Source: Sphingobacteriales bacterium
GTDB lineage: Bacteria > Bacteroidota > Bacteroidia > Chitinophagales > UBA2359
Assembly: GCA_016700115.1 (NCBI GenBank)
Contig: CP064999.1
Location: forward strand, 5,885,501-5,949,500
DNA: 64,000 nt
Reading direction: 5' to 3'
The translations under genes were made by a program, and so were the position numbers. This document shows, piece after piece, positions 21,801-36,800 of the stretch; position 1 is the first letter of the stretch, and every line of letters starts with the position of its first letter. The notes beneath the pieces were generated by a model. That model was not told the origin of the DNA, ran no database searches, and saw nothing but the letters and a program-made list of their open reading frames with translations.

Positions 21801-24800
21801 GGCGGGTAGTTTGCTCATGCAAATTGCCCGCTTCAACTTTTCAACATGGCTGCCACACATTAAAAAAAAGAAGGGAGGCGATATCTTTGTAATTTTGCGA
21901 ATTGCAAACCCAAAATCAAAGTATATGCCTCCCAACATTCTGCCTTTAGAGTTATATAAAGACATCCTGTCAGTAGCAAAGATATTACAATTAAGGGATT
22001 TTCTGTACTGTTTTATGTGTATTCGATATGGAGTAAGTGTACGGAGTTTATGCCGCTATAGTAACTACTCTGTTCGCACTTGGTTTCGTTTTATGTCAGA
22101 GGACTACCTGTGGGAGCGCATTCGTATGAAGTTGTTTTTGAAGTGGGTGTATCAACCGGAGGAGAATTATATTATAGCCATAGACGAAGTGGTAGAAGGG
22201 AAAAGTCGGGACAAGACCTATGGTTTGTCAAGTTTTGGAGCAGCATTCAGAAATGCCCCATATTCGGGATTTGTTTTTTTTGTGCTTCTCTGATAGCTGT
22301 GGGGAAACGGAAATCATATCCGATGGTGGTAGAGCAAGTCGTACAGACAGAGGGGGACAGGAAGCGGATAGCGGAACAGAAAAAGAAGGCATTAGCTGGC
22401 AAGCAGCGCAGTGCCGAAGGCAGATGTTTGGTTCGTGGCAGGAAGCAAGGCAGCAAAAACCGACCTAAGCAGCCCAATCCTACGGCATCCTTTCGGGCAT
22501 TCACCGCCTTGTTAAACAAGTTGCTTTCGTGCTTACCGGGCATCAACCTGACCTATATGGTAGCAGACTGTGCTTATGCCTCGGCAGATTATTTCTCTGC
22601 GGTAACAAAGACCGGACTTCACCTGATTACCCGTTTGCCTGTAAATGCCGCCCTCGTCTATGCCTACTCAGACCCAGTAGCCCCAAAACATCGGGGAAGA
22701 CCCAAAAATACGGAGAAAAAGTAGATTTGAACAACCTTGATAACCAAGAACTGAAAGACACCAAAACCGAAAATGGTCTCCTTACTCAGATATGGCAACT
22801 GCCCTGTTACAACAAATCCTTAAGCAAAAACCTGTTAAATGTGGGGATAGTAAAAATAACCAATTTGAAAACCCAAAAAGTAGCCTTCTCTAAATTTTGC
22901 ACCACCGACCCTAACCTCGACTGGCAAACTATGATAGATTATTATAGTTTGCGTTTTCAGATTGAGTTTGACTTTCAGGATGCCAAACAATTTTTCGGAC
23001 TATCCGATTTCAAAAACTACACCTCGAAAAATCTGACCAATTTTGTTAATCTATGCTTTACCGCTACCTTGACGGCTAAAATTTTGCAGGCACAATATCA
23101 GGTTAAATACAATAACCCTAACTTTAGCATTTTAGACCTCAAAATACTCTGTAATACGCGTTTTACGGTCAAAACAGTTATTAAATTGGTACGAAAATCG
23201 CCCGATTCAATTTTTTAATACTCAATTCGCAGACGGGTTTATGCCAACAGATTTGGTCAATGTCGCTTAAATATCTATAATATAGAAGAAAAACACGACC
23301 GTCTTATCTTATATTTGTGGCAGCCTTGTTGACTTTTAATCTCAATTTAAAAAGGAATTTTAATACTCTAACGGATCAGCTACTATATGTTTAAAGACAA
23401 TTTTTCCCGTTTATTCCAAAAAAATAACGAAGTTTACAAGCATTTGTAATAAAGTCCAAACTCTCTCCAACCCTTTATTTAAAAGCATTTCCAACTATAA
23501 AGGTCTATCAGAAACCTATGTTTTTGTAAAACTTGGTTGCAGCACCCAAACAGGTTGAGGTATCTTTGTATTGTGAGACGGAAATAACTACTCACAAAAA
23601 TTAACTTCAAAAACAAAAATTAACTACCCCAAAAAAACAAAACAATGAAAACAGCATCTTTCTTCTTCGCAGTGTTCTTTTTGCTATTATCCGTAGGCAG
23701 TGCTTATGCTCAGGTCAGCAACAGTTTTGAAGGCACCTATTATACCACTGCCAACAATCAAAACATTTCCATGCAAATTATGCCTTATGAAGATGGCATC
23801 GTAGGACAAATAGTTATGGGCAATGAAACTGCCGAATTTTTTAGGCACCCTTCAGGGCAACGGATCCTACGGTTTATTACAGGAAACAAGCAGTGGCGAT
23901 GTCAGCGCTTATCATGCAGTCGTTCGTGGAAGCCGTTTGGATTTTACTATTTCCATCGTTGATCCCTCAACGTATCAAACTAGCGATGTTACTCTTAATT
24001 TTAACAGAGGAACTGCCCCTGTACATACAAACACTGCCACCACTCAACCGGCAATCAAAAACCACACCCAAACCTCTAACAATGGAGGTTCTAACTCGGC
24101 AACTGCCAGACAATGGCGCGATTTACTGTCAGATACCCGATTGACCTATATGAGTTCATACAGTTCGGGATATGGCGACAGCTATGGCGGATATTCGGTA
24201 AAACGCAGCATGGATTTATGCAGTCAGGGATACTTTACCTACGCCGGCAGCAGCAATTTCAGTGTCAATGCCCCCGGCGCAAGCGCCTACAACGCCGGCA
24301 ACAGCGGAAGCGACGGTACATGGGTGATTAAAGACGACAACGCAGGCGGCGCAATCTTACAACTCAATTATGCCGATGGCGATGTATCTCAGTATAGACT
24401 TGGCTATGAAGACGGTAAAACCTACCTCAATGGAGAACGTTGGTTCAGAATTACGAAAGCTGAAGGAGGAGAAAATGCCCCTGGCTCCTGTTACTAAATA
24501 ATAAAATACCCAACTACAAACAAAACCGGGTATCTTACTTTTTTATTCGAATATCCGGCTTTGTTTTTTGGGGTTACAATCAGAGGGTAGGTCAAATAAC
24601 CTATCCTCTATTTTAAAACAAAAAAAAACTTCAAATTGATTTAAACTTTCCTGAAGACTATTGTTCTTAACTCCAAAATGTGTAATATTGTAATCAGTTA
24701 AAAAATCTTTACCTACTTATCCTCTTTAGGTTAAATTTATCACAACAATTCAAATAATCAAACATGAAAAACTTAATTTTCTTAGCTGCATTTTTCACCT

Positions 24801-27800
24801 GCTTGTTCTATAATACCCAGGAATCAAAAGCACAATTTGCTACTACTGTTAAAGAATTTTCATCAACAGAGAAAATACTTGTAAAAGAATATTGTCCTAC
24901 CTGTACCAACGGCATGTTAATCATCAGCTCAGACGGGCGTTGTTGTTGTGTAAAAAGCGATGGCAGTCAAACCTGCGGCAAATCAACTACTCACCTCGAT
25001 GCGCCTCAAAAAACATTATTAACCCAACAAATGGGGATTGGTGCCGTGGATCCTTGCGATGATCAAGGAAGTAGTTGCCTGACTTTTAAAAAGGTGAAAG
25101 CGATGAATATTCCCTTTCAAAGGATTATTTTAATCACTCCCTCTATGCAAAAAGCAATTTTGAAAAAATAATCAGATTTTTTTAAATAAACCGGACGGGG
25201 TAAAGGAATATTAATTCTTTATCCCGTCTTTGATGTTTGTGGAACAAATAAAACTAGAGGAAGAGTTGCCCTTTTTTGATTTAACTTTGCTACTTTTAAG
25301 TTGATTTGAATAGGTTTAAAGATAATTCTGATTGCACTCATGAAATCTAAGATATTAATCTTGTTGATTTGTTTCCTGCTGTTTTCATTTTGGAAAAATG
25401 GCAATTATGTATCCGGAAACGAAGAAACACCACCACAAAACATGACCGGTGCACCGGGAACCACCGAAACCTGCCTGAGTTGTCATAGTCCAGGCACCGG
25501 AGGAAGCGGATCAATTTTAGTAACATTTAATGCCGGAAACAATCAATACATAGCCGGGCAAACTTACCAAATGTCGGTAACCCTCAGCCATATTGGTCAA
25601 AAAAGATGGGGGTTTTCAATGGTTGCCCGTAATGCTGCAAATGAAAATGTTGGCACCTGGGTTCCCAATAACATAGATTAAGGCTTATGCAAGCAGCACA
25701 CATATCGGTATAAAAATGCCCCTGTCATGACCGATACTTATACCTTTAACTTTAGTTGGATAGCCCCATCCACAACAGGAACAGGGGATATTACCTTTTA
25801 CACTGTGGGTAACGCTGCCAATAACGACAGCAACTCTACAGGCGATTACATCTATTTTCAAATTGTAACCATTGCCGAAGTTATTCCTCAGCCAACGGTT
25901 CATTTGCGTCTGTTTTTAGAAGGTGCCCTCAACGCCGAAGCAACAGCAATGAATACAAACATTCAATCTCAGGTGCTTGAAGCCCGAAATCCGGCTAATC
26001 CCGCAGTAGTCGAAGCCCGTAAAGCTGCGTTATTGCTCAACAATGGTACTTTGCAAGATGCAGACGGTTCACCGGGAGTAACTTTTACCGGTCTCCCGAC
26101 CGGAAGTTATTTTATTGCCGTAAAACATCGCAATCATTTGGCGGCAATGAGCAGTAACCCCATCACCTTACCCAATGGCAATGCCTGTGCATCAGGTAGT
26201 ACCTGTGATTTGAGACTGCCTCAAAACACCCTATATGGCAATTTAATTCTTTCAGACAAAGGCAATGGTTTCTGGGCGCTTTCGTGCGGAGACGTTAATC
26301 AGGACGGTGCAGTAACATTTCACGACTTCAATTTGTGGCGAAGCAGTATCGGTTTTTTTACCGGCTATTTTTCAACAGATATAAACATGGACGGACAAAC
26401 TGGCCTCCCCGATTTTGGGGTTTTTCGACCTAATTTCGGCAAAACAACTTTGAACGAACTGAGATAGTCCAAAATTTTTTTGTTTATATTTGTCAACAAG
26501 GCTGCCACAAATATAAGATAAGACGGTCGTGTTTTTTCTTCTATATTATAGATATTTAAGCGACATTGACCAAATCTGTTGGCATAAACCCGTCTGCGAA
26601 TTGAGTATTAAAAATTGAATCGGGCGATTTTCGTACCAATTTAATAACTGTTTTGACCGTAAAACGCGTATTACAGAGTATTTTGAGGTCTAAAATGCTA
26701 AAGTTAGGGTTATTGTATTTAACCTGATATTGTGCCTGCAAAATTTTAGCCGTCAAGGTAGCGGTAAAGCATAGATTAACAAAATTGGTCAGATTTTTCG
26801 AGGTGTAGTTTTTGAAATCGGATAGTCCGAAAAATTGTTTGGCATCCCGAAAGTCAAACTCAATCTGAAAACGCAAACTATAATAATCTATCATAGTTTG
26901 CCAGTCGAGGTTAGGGTCGGTGGTGCAAAATTTAGAGAAGGCTACTTTTTGGGTTTTCAAATTGGTTATTTTTACTATCCCCACATTTAACAGGTTTTTG
27001 CTTAAGGATTTGTTGTAACAGGGCAGTTGCCATATCTGAGTAAGGAGACCATTTTCGGTTTTGGTGTCTTTCAGTTCTTGGTTATCAAGGTTGTTCAAAT
27101 CTACTTTTTCTCCGTATTTTTGGGTCTTCCCCGATGTTTTGGGGCTACTGGGTCTGAGTAGGCATAGACGAGGGCGGCATTTACAGGCAAACGGGTAATC
27201 AGGTGAAGTCCGGTCTTTGTTACCGCAGAGAAATAATCTGCCCGAGGCATAAGCACAGTCTGCTACCATATAGGTCAGGTTGATGCCCGGTAAGCACGAA
27301 AGCAACTTGTTTAACAAGGCGGTGAATGCCCGAAAGGATGCCGTAGGATTGGGCTGCTTGGGTCGGTTTTTGCTGCCTTGCTTCCTGCCACGAACCAAAC
27401 ATCTGCCTTCGGCACTGCGCCGCTTGCCAGCTAATGCCTTCTTTTTCTGTTCCGCTATCCGCTTCCTGTCCCCCCTCTGTCTGTACGACTTGCTCTACCA
27501 CCATCGGATATGATTTCCGTTTCCCCACAGCTATCAGAGAAGCACAAAAAAACAAATCCCGAATATGGGGCATTTCTGAATGCTGCTCCAAAACTTCTGA
27601 CAAACCATAGGTCTTGTCCCGACTTTTCCCTTCTACCACTTCTGTCTATGGCTATAATATAATTCTCCTCCGGTTGATACACCCACTCTAAAAACAACTT
27701 CATACGAATGCGCTCCCACAGGTAGTCCTCTGACATAAAACGAAACCAAGTGCGAACAGAGTAGTTACTATAGCGGCATAAACTCCGTACACTTACTCCA

Positions 27801-30800
27801 TATCGAATACACATAAAACAGTACAGAAAATCCCTTAATTGTAATATCTTTGCTACTGACAGGATGTCTTTATATAACTCTAAAGGCAGAATGTTGGGAG
27901 GCATATACTTTGATTTTGGGTTTGCAATTCGCAAAATTACAAAGATATCGCCTCCCTTCTTTTTTTTAATGTGTGGCAGCCATGTTGATTTGTCAAATCA
28001 CTTCAAAATTGTTTGATGATTTAGATACTCTAAAAACAACCGTCAACCCAACCCGGACTTAACTTTGAGCAAACAAAACCAGAAAACTCTATCAAATTTG
28101 CTTAACACGTCTAAAATTGTCATATTTTTAGTAAAATACAAATATTTTTTTAAAATTCTTGTCAACACAAATATAAAGTTCTAAATTAGCACCGACTAAA
28201 CCCTGCTCTAACCCATATTTGTTTTTTATGAAAAAACTCCTACTCTTACTACTTACAATTTCCATTTATACACTTAACGCTCAAACTTCGCTTAGCGACA
28301 AGAAAACCTTAGAAGTCAATTTTTTCTCCGAAAAAATTGAAATAGCATATAGCAGTTCTATGCTACTGCCATTTAAAGGGGAGCAGAATGAACAGGCTTT
28401 TTACCGGTTTTATCAGGATTTAAGTGCCACTAAGTACCATGTTTTGTTAGGAAACCTGTTTTACCATAAAAAGAATATGGGGTTAAACGACTGGTTATAC
28501 TATCAGTTAATCAGAAAAAGTGTACAAGCTATATTCCCTAAAGAAAACATCACTTACCATGCATTGTTTTCCTGGTTTTTATTAACTAAATCAGGCTATA
28601 TAGCCGAAATCAACTATACCGGGAAAGAGGTGCATCTGGTGGTTTACAGCGATGAAAAGATATATGAAGCTGCATATCGCGATTATGGAAAAGGCTGGAT
28701 GATAGATTTGTCATCGTTGGAAAAACAGCTAGAATACAGATTGATTCACAACTCTTTAAACATTTTCAAAGTTCTGAACACCGGTAAGTCGTTTTCTTTC
28801 CAGTTAAATAAGCTACCCAATTTTACTAATCCTGATCTGGAAACAAAGACATTGTCGTTTATCCACGACAACAATAGCTATAAATTTGATGTTGATATTG
28901 ATAAAAACATGCTCTATATCAGGTGGAAATATCCAAATTTGCCACTTTCTGATATTGCCAAAATTCCCTTATCAGAAAATGCACAGAACTCCCTCTTGTT
29001 TTCACTGAAAAACATTTTGAAAAATAAAAACAATACTGAAGCCGTCAGATTACTGTTGAGTTTTGTCCGCACTGCTTTTGAATATAAAACAGACATGGAG
29101 GTGTATAAAACCCCCAATTTGGCTTTTAGCGCTGAAGAAACTTTGTACTATCCATATTCCGATTGTGAAGACAGGGCTATTTTATTCAAATATCTGGTAG
29201 AAAAACTCCTGAACACTGAAGTTTTATTGCTGGAGTTTAAAGACCATGTAACTTGTGCAGTATTGCTTCCACAACCACAAGGCAGGTCAGTTATCTATGA
29301 AAACAAGCAATATACCATTTGCGACCCAACCGGGCCGGGTAATCATCTAAAAATAGGAGAACTTCCCGAAGGATTGGAGAATACCCCTTATCAGGTTTCC
29401 GAATAAGCAAAATATAGATTGAGTTGAACGTAAAAAACGGCAGTGTCGAACAAAAAAGTTGTTCCGCTGCCGTTTTTTGATTATGCTGAACCGGCGGTTA
29501 AACATCAAAACATCTGGACATAGAGGAACAATGCGCTTGCAATATCATCCATAATTGCAGATGGTTCAGAATGGAAGTTCAACAACTTACCTGCAATTGA
29601 ACGGCTCAATATAACAAACCGGAATTTTTGCCGGCAAAACAACACTACTAATTGGCTGATTTGCCGGCAAAATTAAAAAAAGCAAAAGATTCACCCCGTT
29701 TTTCAGAAGCTCATCCGTTTATGGATATTACGAGGAATGAGGCGAACTGTAAACCGCGGTTCGGGCCCAATCGTGGGAATGGTTTGAAACTTCAGTTCAT
29801 AATCATCGGGGACTAATTTAAAATCAACCAAGTGAACCAAAATGGCCATGGTGAGCATCATTTGCAATTCGCCCAACTGAAAACCAAGACATTTATGAGC
29901 GCCAATACCATAAGGGCTAAGCGCGCCTTTTTGACGGTATTCGTTTCTGGGAGGCAGGTGACGGTCAATGTCAAACTCATAGGGATTGGGAAACAGTTCG
30001 GGTAAAAAGTGGGTAACGCCTTGAGCCATATACACCGTTTGTCCTTTTTCCATCCGATATCCTCCAAATTCAAAAGGCACTGCCACCGTTCGGGGTATCA
30101 TAGAGGCTACCGGATAGCGGCGGAGGGTTTCCATAAGCGTGGCGTGCATAATGGGGAAATTGTTCACCTCTTTCACATCGGGCAGTCCGTTTTCAAAAGC
30201 AGCATCTACTTCTGTTTGCAAGCGTTTCAACACATCTCTATGCTTTGCCAAAGCGTAAATCATGGATGCAAGGGTATTGGTAACCGTGTCCATACCGGCA
30301 AGAAACGGGCCAATGACCGCCAACAATAATTCGGGGCGATTGAGTTCCAAGCCTTCTTCATAAACCGCTTTGAGAATATCATCCACCAAATCGGGGGTTT
30401 CGGGATTGGGAGCGGTGAGGTGTTCGTAAATAATTTTTTCGCCAAACTTATTGGCTTTTTCCTGGGCTATCAAAAACTTAGGGCGATACAAGGCAATTCG
30501 TGGCCACATTTTGACAATGTTTACATTGAGCAATGTGCGCACATAAAAAGAAAGGGGTTCATAATACTTTCCGGGGGCGCGATTGGCCAGTAAAATGCCC
30601 ATTTGCTCGGTAATCAGGCGTTGGATAAACGATGCTACTTTAATTTCGCCTTTGTTTTTCAATTTTTTGAGCACCATTTTCCGGGTAATGTCGGCTACTT
30701 TGGGAATTCGGTTGGCAATCATCCTTGTCGAATAGCCGCGCATCATCACCTTGCGCATTTTAAAATGTTCTTCCCCGTCAAGAGCGACCAAAAACTTATC

Positions 30801-33800
30801 GGCTCCTACCGATTTGCCGAAACTTCCCCATATTTCGCCGGTAATTAAATAATCGTTGGCGGCTCGCGACAAAAACTGATTGGCCTCCAATCCGGCTAAA
30901 AAAATAATTTGCTGATTGACCGTATTCACTTTAAAAACCGGTCCGTGTTTGTGATACTGCTCAACGATAAAATCAATCGGAGCGTTGATCAAGCTAAAAG
31001 TACTGCCGACAATAGGCAAGCCCGATACTAAAGGGGGCTGATTGTGGTCTTTTGCATTTACAGCATTCATTGTGGTGAATAATTTTTTATGAGTGTATGA
31101 ATTGAGTTGAAATGATACGTCCAATAAAACGGATTGATCGTTAACTTGTTTTAAACCAAGTGAACATCAATGTAGAAATTGTTGCAAATTTAGCATGAAA
31201 GCATCAATAACTTACGCTAAACGGATAGTGAAGATGGTTTGCTTTTTAGCAAATTATATAAATACCCACAATAACCCAACACAATCAGGTAAATGATTTG
31301 TGGCAATGTAATATCACCCCAAATTTTGGGGTTAATGCGTATCACTTCTAATAAGATATAAAAAATAGCACTTGCCATAAAATACCACAGCATGGTTTGA
31401 CCCTGAAAATGTTTGTTTTTGTTGATGTGCAAAAGTAACAATAACAACAAGAAATAAAACATACTGTCATATAAAGGAGTGGGATGAACCGGAAGTAAAG
31501 AAGGCACCGGTCCATAAGCAAAGTGCATGCCCCAAGGCAATGCAGTAGGTACGCCATAACAGCCATCGCCCGATAACAAACACCCCTGCTTAGTTATAAC
31601 TGTTAACATGCAAAGGCAAATAGCAACAAAATCGAAATATTGCCAAAAAGCAGAAACTCCCAACAGCTTTTTTCCAATCGGCGGCAGAAACAATACAATA
31701 AACAGCAAAGCCCCACACCAACTAAAATGCCCATAGTGCGGGTATTGCCACAAAACATCAATCGAACCAAATCTGCCTTTAACAAGAAAATACTCTAACA
31801 TTCCCACTAAACGCGCACCAAACAAGGCTAAAAAGCCTATATACCAAAATAACAATGTTGTACACCATAGCAGAAACCTTTCTTTTATTCCATGCTTATA
31901 ATACCAACAACCAAACAACAGCATTACCGCAACACCTCCATACTGACAAAGTGCATACCACGATACTTCAAAACCGCAAATTAACGGATTTGGTAACATC
32001 AATATCAATGATTATTGTAACACTGTAAATTTAACAGTCATAGCGGGTTGAAATACATTGTTTAAAAAGGGTACTGCCAAATACAATCCGGGTTTTAATG
32101 TCCCTGATGAAATTTCTGTCAGATGAACTCCTGTCGGTAAATGCCCTTCATGTAGTACCAACACAGGTGCGCCGGTTAAATCGAACAAATGATATTGCAA
32201 CTTTGCTTCTTTTTCAAGGTATATTCGCAACCAAGGACGACCTTCATACATCATTACCGACAAACTGTTTTCCTCAAAACCCCGCTTAGATGACGAGCAT
32301 ACACATTCACCCATGCCCGAAAAACTACTGATACTATCATAATCAAACAAGGCGGTACGAACATCTTTGTCAAGCAGCGCGCTCAACCCTTTTTGCAGGT
32401 TTTTCAATTCTAATAAAAAAGCCGATTCGCGATGAAAATCTAAAATATCAAACATCGGCAACATTTCTTCTATCCAACAACAAACGGCATTGATGTGAGC
32501 CGTAGTAATTTTTACCGAATCATTTTCGGCAAAACTATCTTCAAGCAAGGGTGTAAGGATAATTAATAAATCGTCTAAAGCATTTTGAACACCGTCATAT
32601 CTACTGTCAGTAGAAGTAAAAATATCGTTTAGAGCATCGGTATTTTGCACAAACCGACGCATAAGAAGGTTAAAATTATTGCCGAGATTTTGTTCCCAAA
32701 AAAATGCCATCTCGCGGGTAGCCTCTGTAGAAAATGAACCGGGCGGTATGTAATGACAGATACTGCCGCCGCCGCCATTATTTCCTGATTGTTTTGTGCC
32801 TTTATCAAATCCATTATCAGGCCTAAAAATTTCACAGGGTGGGTAAGGAGGTGTTGCAGGGTAAAGTGCTTTTAATGCTTCTGCATCTAAATTGCTTAAA
32901 GTTCTTCTTATTTGAGCATTCATTATATTGCCGTGCATAACATCATTGTTGATATTAGCACCGGCAGGATGGCATAAACCCAAAGCATGTCCAAATTCAT
33001 GCAACATCACAGATTCAAAATCATAACAAGCATAATCTATATCAGTTTCATTAGAACCCTCTAACACATCCCATTTAACATTGTTATTAATGGCTATGTC
33101 AAACCCTTTAAATAAAATTGTAGGGTGGTAGGGCGCATTAGTACTGCATAGATAAGCATCCTCACTTTGATATATGATACACTTTGCTAAAATCTCAAAA
33201 TTATCAACAAACTGTGTGTAATCAAATCCAATAATATTGGTATCATCGTCTTGATCAGCTATAGGAGTGGCTGAAGTAATCCCTTGAACTTGTAGCCAAG
33301 GATACGCACCAACATTATTCCAATTCATCGCAGCAGCAGCAACTGAAATGGGAAACAAATTGCTGTTAATTTCACAACCGGATCCTATTGAAGGATTGGG
33401 GCATTCCGGTTCGGGATTCAAATAATAAGTGCTTAGATTGCTATGAACCCAATAGGGAATTTGAAATCCTTGTGTATGAAATTCTCCGTTGTTGGTTACC
33501 CATCTAAAATTAAAACAGTAGTCGCCCCACTGCCCTACTATTTGAGTAGAGAACGGGTTACAAAAACATGCAAGAAACAAAAACAGGTTAAATAATTTTA
33601 ATTTTTTCATGGCGATTGTTTTAAATTCTCTTTGTAAAACTGCTTCATGTCTTTTATTTTTTCAGTATTCCAACTGTTAGAATTAGTTACCATAGAAAAT
33701 ATATTCGGACAATACTCATCATTATATTTTCCTCGTAAAAAGCCTTGACCTATAAATATTCGGGCATAATCTTGCCTGTTTGCTCTAAATAATTGTTTAC

Positions 33801-36800
33801 TCCCTACATTATAGTCTTCTTCATGTGTAACAGATGTAAATATTTCTTCTTCTCCGGAGGGAGTACATCCGCCTGAATACCCCCCAAATCTACTTTCTAA
33901 CAGATAATTACCTTTTTTTAACGGGAAGCGGGAATACAATACCTCTTCTACCCGATAAACATTTTTTATTCCATACAATAAACATTTAGTCGAGTCCCTT
34001 ACATATATCTTTTCTGTTACGGTTCCTATAAATAGTGCATCAGACATAATTAAGATACTTATTTCAAACCAATTTAAAGATTTATAAATTGGCTTAAATT
34101 TGTCTATGGCCTCTCCTGTAATTAAAAAACGGTTAAATAAGGCTGTATCAATCCCGTTTTTAATGTAGGGTAAGTAGTGAAAAATAAAAGTACCAGAATA
34201 ATCTAATTCCAAAAATCTTTTGGTATAAATACCGCTTTTAACCAAAAACTCAGCCGTTGCAGTACTGTCTTCTGGAGTAAGTACAGGAAACCCCTCATTT
34301 GGTAAATAACTATAGTATTCACAATTGAAATAGTCGGGTTTTTGAACTTCTTCTTTTTTGCACTGCCCGCCCGCAAGCAACAAAATAGCGAAAAAGGTTG
34401 CCGATATGACAATACTTTGTTTCATGATTTTTGTAATTTAATTTATGATTTGCAAATATACCCCCCCCTACTAATATAACAAATATGCATGGTCATTTTT
34501 TTGTAAAACTCTATTAAGCCTTTATACCAAAATAACAAGGTTGTACGCCATAAGAGAAACCTTTCTTTTATTCCATGCTTATAATACCAACTACCAAACA
34601 ACAGCATCACCGCAACACCTCCATACTGACAAAGTGCATACCACGAAACTTCAAAACCGCAAATTAACGGGTTTGGCAACATCAATATCAATGATTATTG
34701 TAACACTGTAATTTTAACAGTCATAGCGGGTTGAAATACATTGTTTATAAAGGGTAATGCCACATACAATCCGGGTTTTAATGCCCTCGATGAAATTTCT
34801 GTCAGATGAATTCCTACCTGTAAATGCCCTTCTTGAAGTACCAACACAGGCGCACCGTTTATATCGAACAAATGATATTGTAACATTGCTTCTTTTTCAA
34901 GGTACATGCGCAACCAAGGACGACCTTCATACATCATTACCGACAAACTGTTTTCCTCAAAACCCCGCTTAGATGATGAGCATGAACATTCACTCATGCC
35001 CGAAAAACTACTGATTCGATCATAATCAAACACGGCGGTACGAACATCTTTGTCAAGCAGCGTGTTCAACCCTTTTTGCAGGTTTTTCAATTCCAATAAG
35101 AAAGAGGACTCACGATAAAATTCAACTAAATCAAACATTGGCATCATTTCGTCTATCCAACAACATACGGCATTGATATGCGCTGAGGTAATTGTAGTCG
35201 AATCATTTTCGGCAAAATTATCCTCAAGCAAGGGTTTAAGGATATTTAATACATCGTCTAAAGCTTTTTGAACATCCTCATATCTACCGTCCGTAGAAGT
35301 AAAAATGTCGTTTAGAGCATCTGTATTTTGCACAAACCTCCTCATAAGCATGTTAAAATTATTGCCTAACTCACGTTCCCAAAACAAAGCCATTTCGGCA
35401 GTGGCTTCTGTAGAGAATGAACCGGGCGGTATGTAATGGCAAATACTGCCTCCGTTATTATTCCCTGACTGCTTTTCAGTTTTATCAGGACCTTGGTCTG
35501 GCCTAAAAATTTCGCAAGGCGGATAAGGAGGAGTTGCAGGGTAAAGCGCTTTTAATGCTTCGGCATCTAAACTGCTTAATATTCTTCTAATTTGAGCATT
35601 TTTCATGCTGCCATGCATAACATCATTATTAATATTTGCACCTGCGGGATGACATAATCCCAAAGCATGACCGAATTCATGCAGCATCACAGATTCAAAA
35701 TCATAACAGCTATAATCAATATCTGTTTCATTAGTGCCTTCCAAGACATCCCATTTAACGTTGTTATTAATGACTATGTCAAACCCTGAAAATAGTATTG
35801 TAGGATGGTAAGGAGTATTTGAGCTACAAAGATATGCTTCTCCAGATTGATATATCCTACAAATAGCCAATACTGATTCATCTCCTGGTATAAATGAGTC
35901 AGGATAGAAGCCTATGATATTTTCATAATCGGACTGATTAAGTACCGATGCTGATGTGGTTCCTTGTACTTGAAGCCAAGGATAAGCACCAACATTATTC
36001 CAATTCATTGCAGCAGCAGCAACTGAAAATGGGAATAAATCGCTGTTAATTTCACAACCAGGTCCTATTGAAGGATTGGGGCATTCCGGTTCGGGATTCA
36101 AAAAATAATCGTCGAGATTGCTATGAACCCAAAATGGTATTTGAAACCCTTGTGTATGAAATTCCCCATTGTTGCCGACCCACCTAAAATTAAAACAATA
36201 ATCGCTCCACTGTCCGTAAACTATAGTTGAAGACAAACTGTTATAAATGAAAAAGAACAACCAATAAAACAATTTTAACTTTTTCATGGCATTGAGTATT
36301 AAAAATTCTGTTTACAAAATTGTTTCATGTCTTTTGTTTTTTCATGATTCCAACTGTTAGAATTAGTCAGCATTGTAAACATGTTCGGACAATATTCGTC
36401 ATTAAAATTTCCTGTTAAATACCGACGACCCATAAAAAAACGGGCATATCCTTGACTGCTCGCTACAAAAAGGGCTTTGTTTCCTACACTATAGCTTTCT
36501 TGGTGAGTTTCATAAGTAAAAATTTCTTCTTGGCCGGACGGAGTGCATGCTCCCGAATAACCGCCTGTTCTACTCTCCAACAAATAACTGCCCTTTTTTA
36601 ACGGAAAATAGGAATGTAATACTTCCTCTACCCGATAAACATTTTTTATTCCAAACCACAAACATTTAGTTGAGTCTCTTATATATTGTCGGTCAACCAC
36701 AGTTCCGGTAAATACAGCTTCTGACATTATAAGATTGCACAAGTCAAACCAATTTAGCGATTTAAAAATGGGCTTTTGTTTGTCAATGGGTTCTCCACTA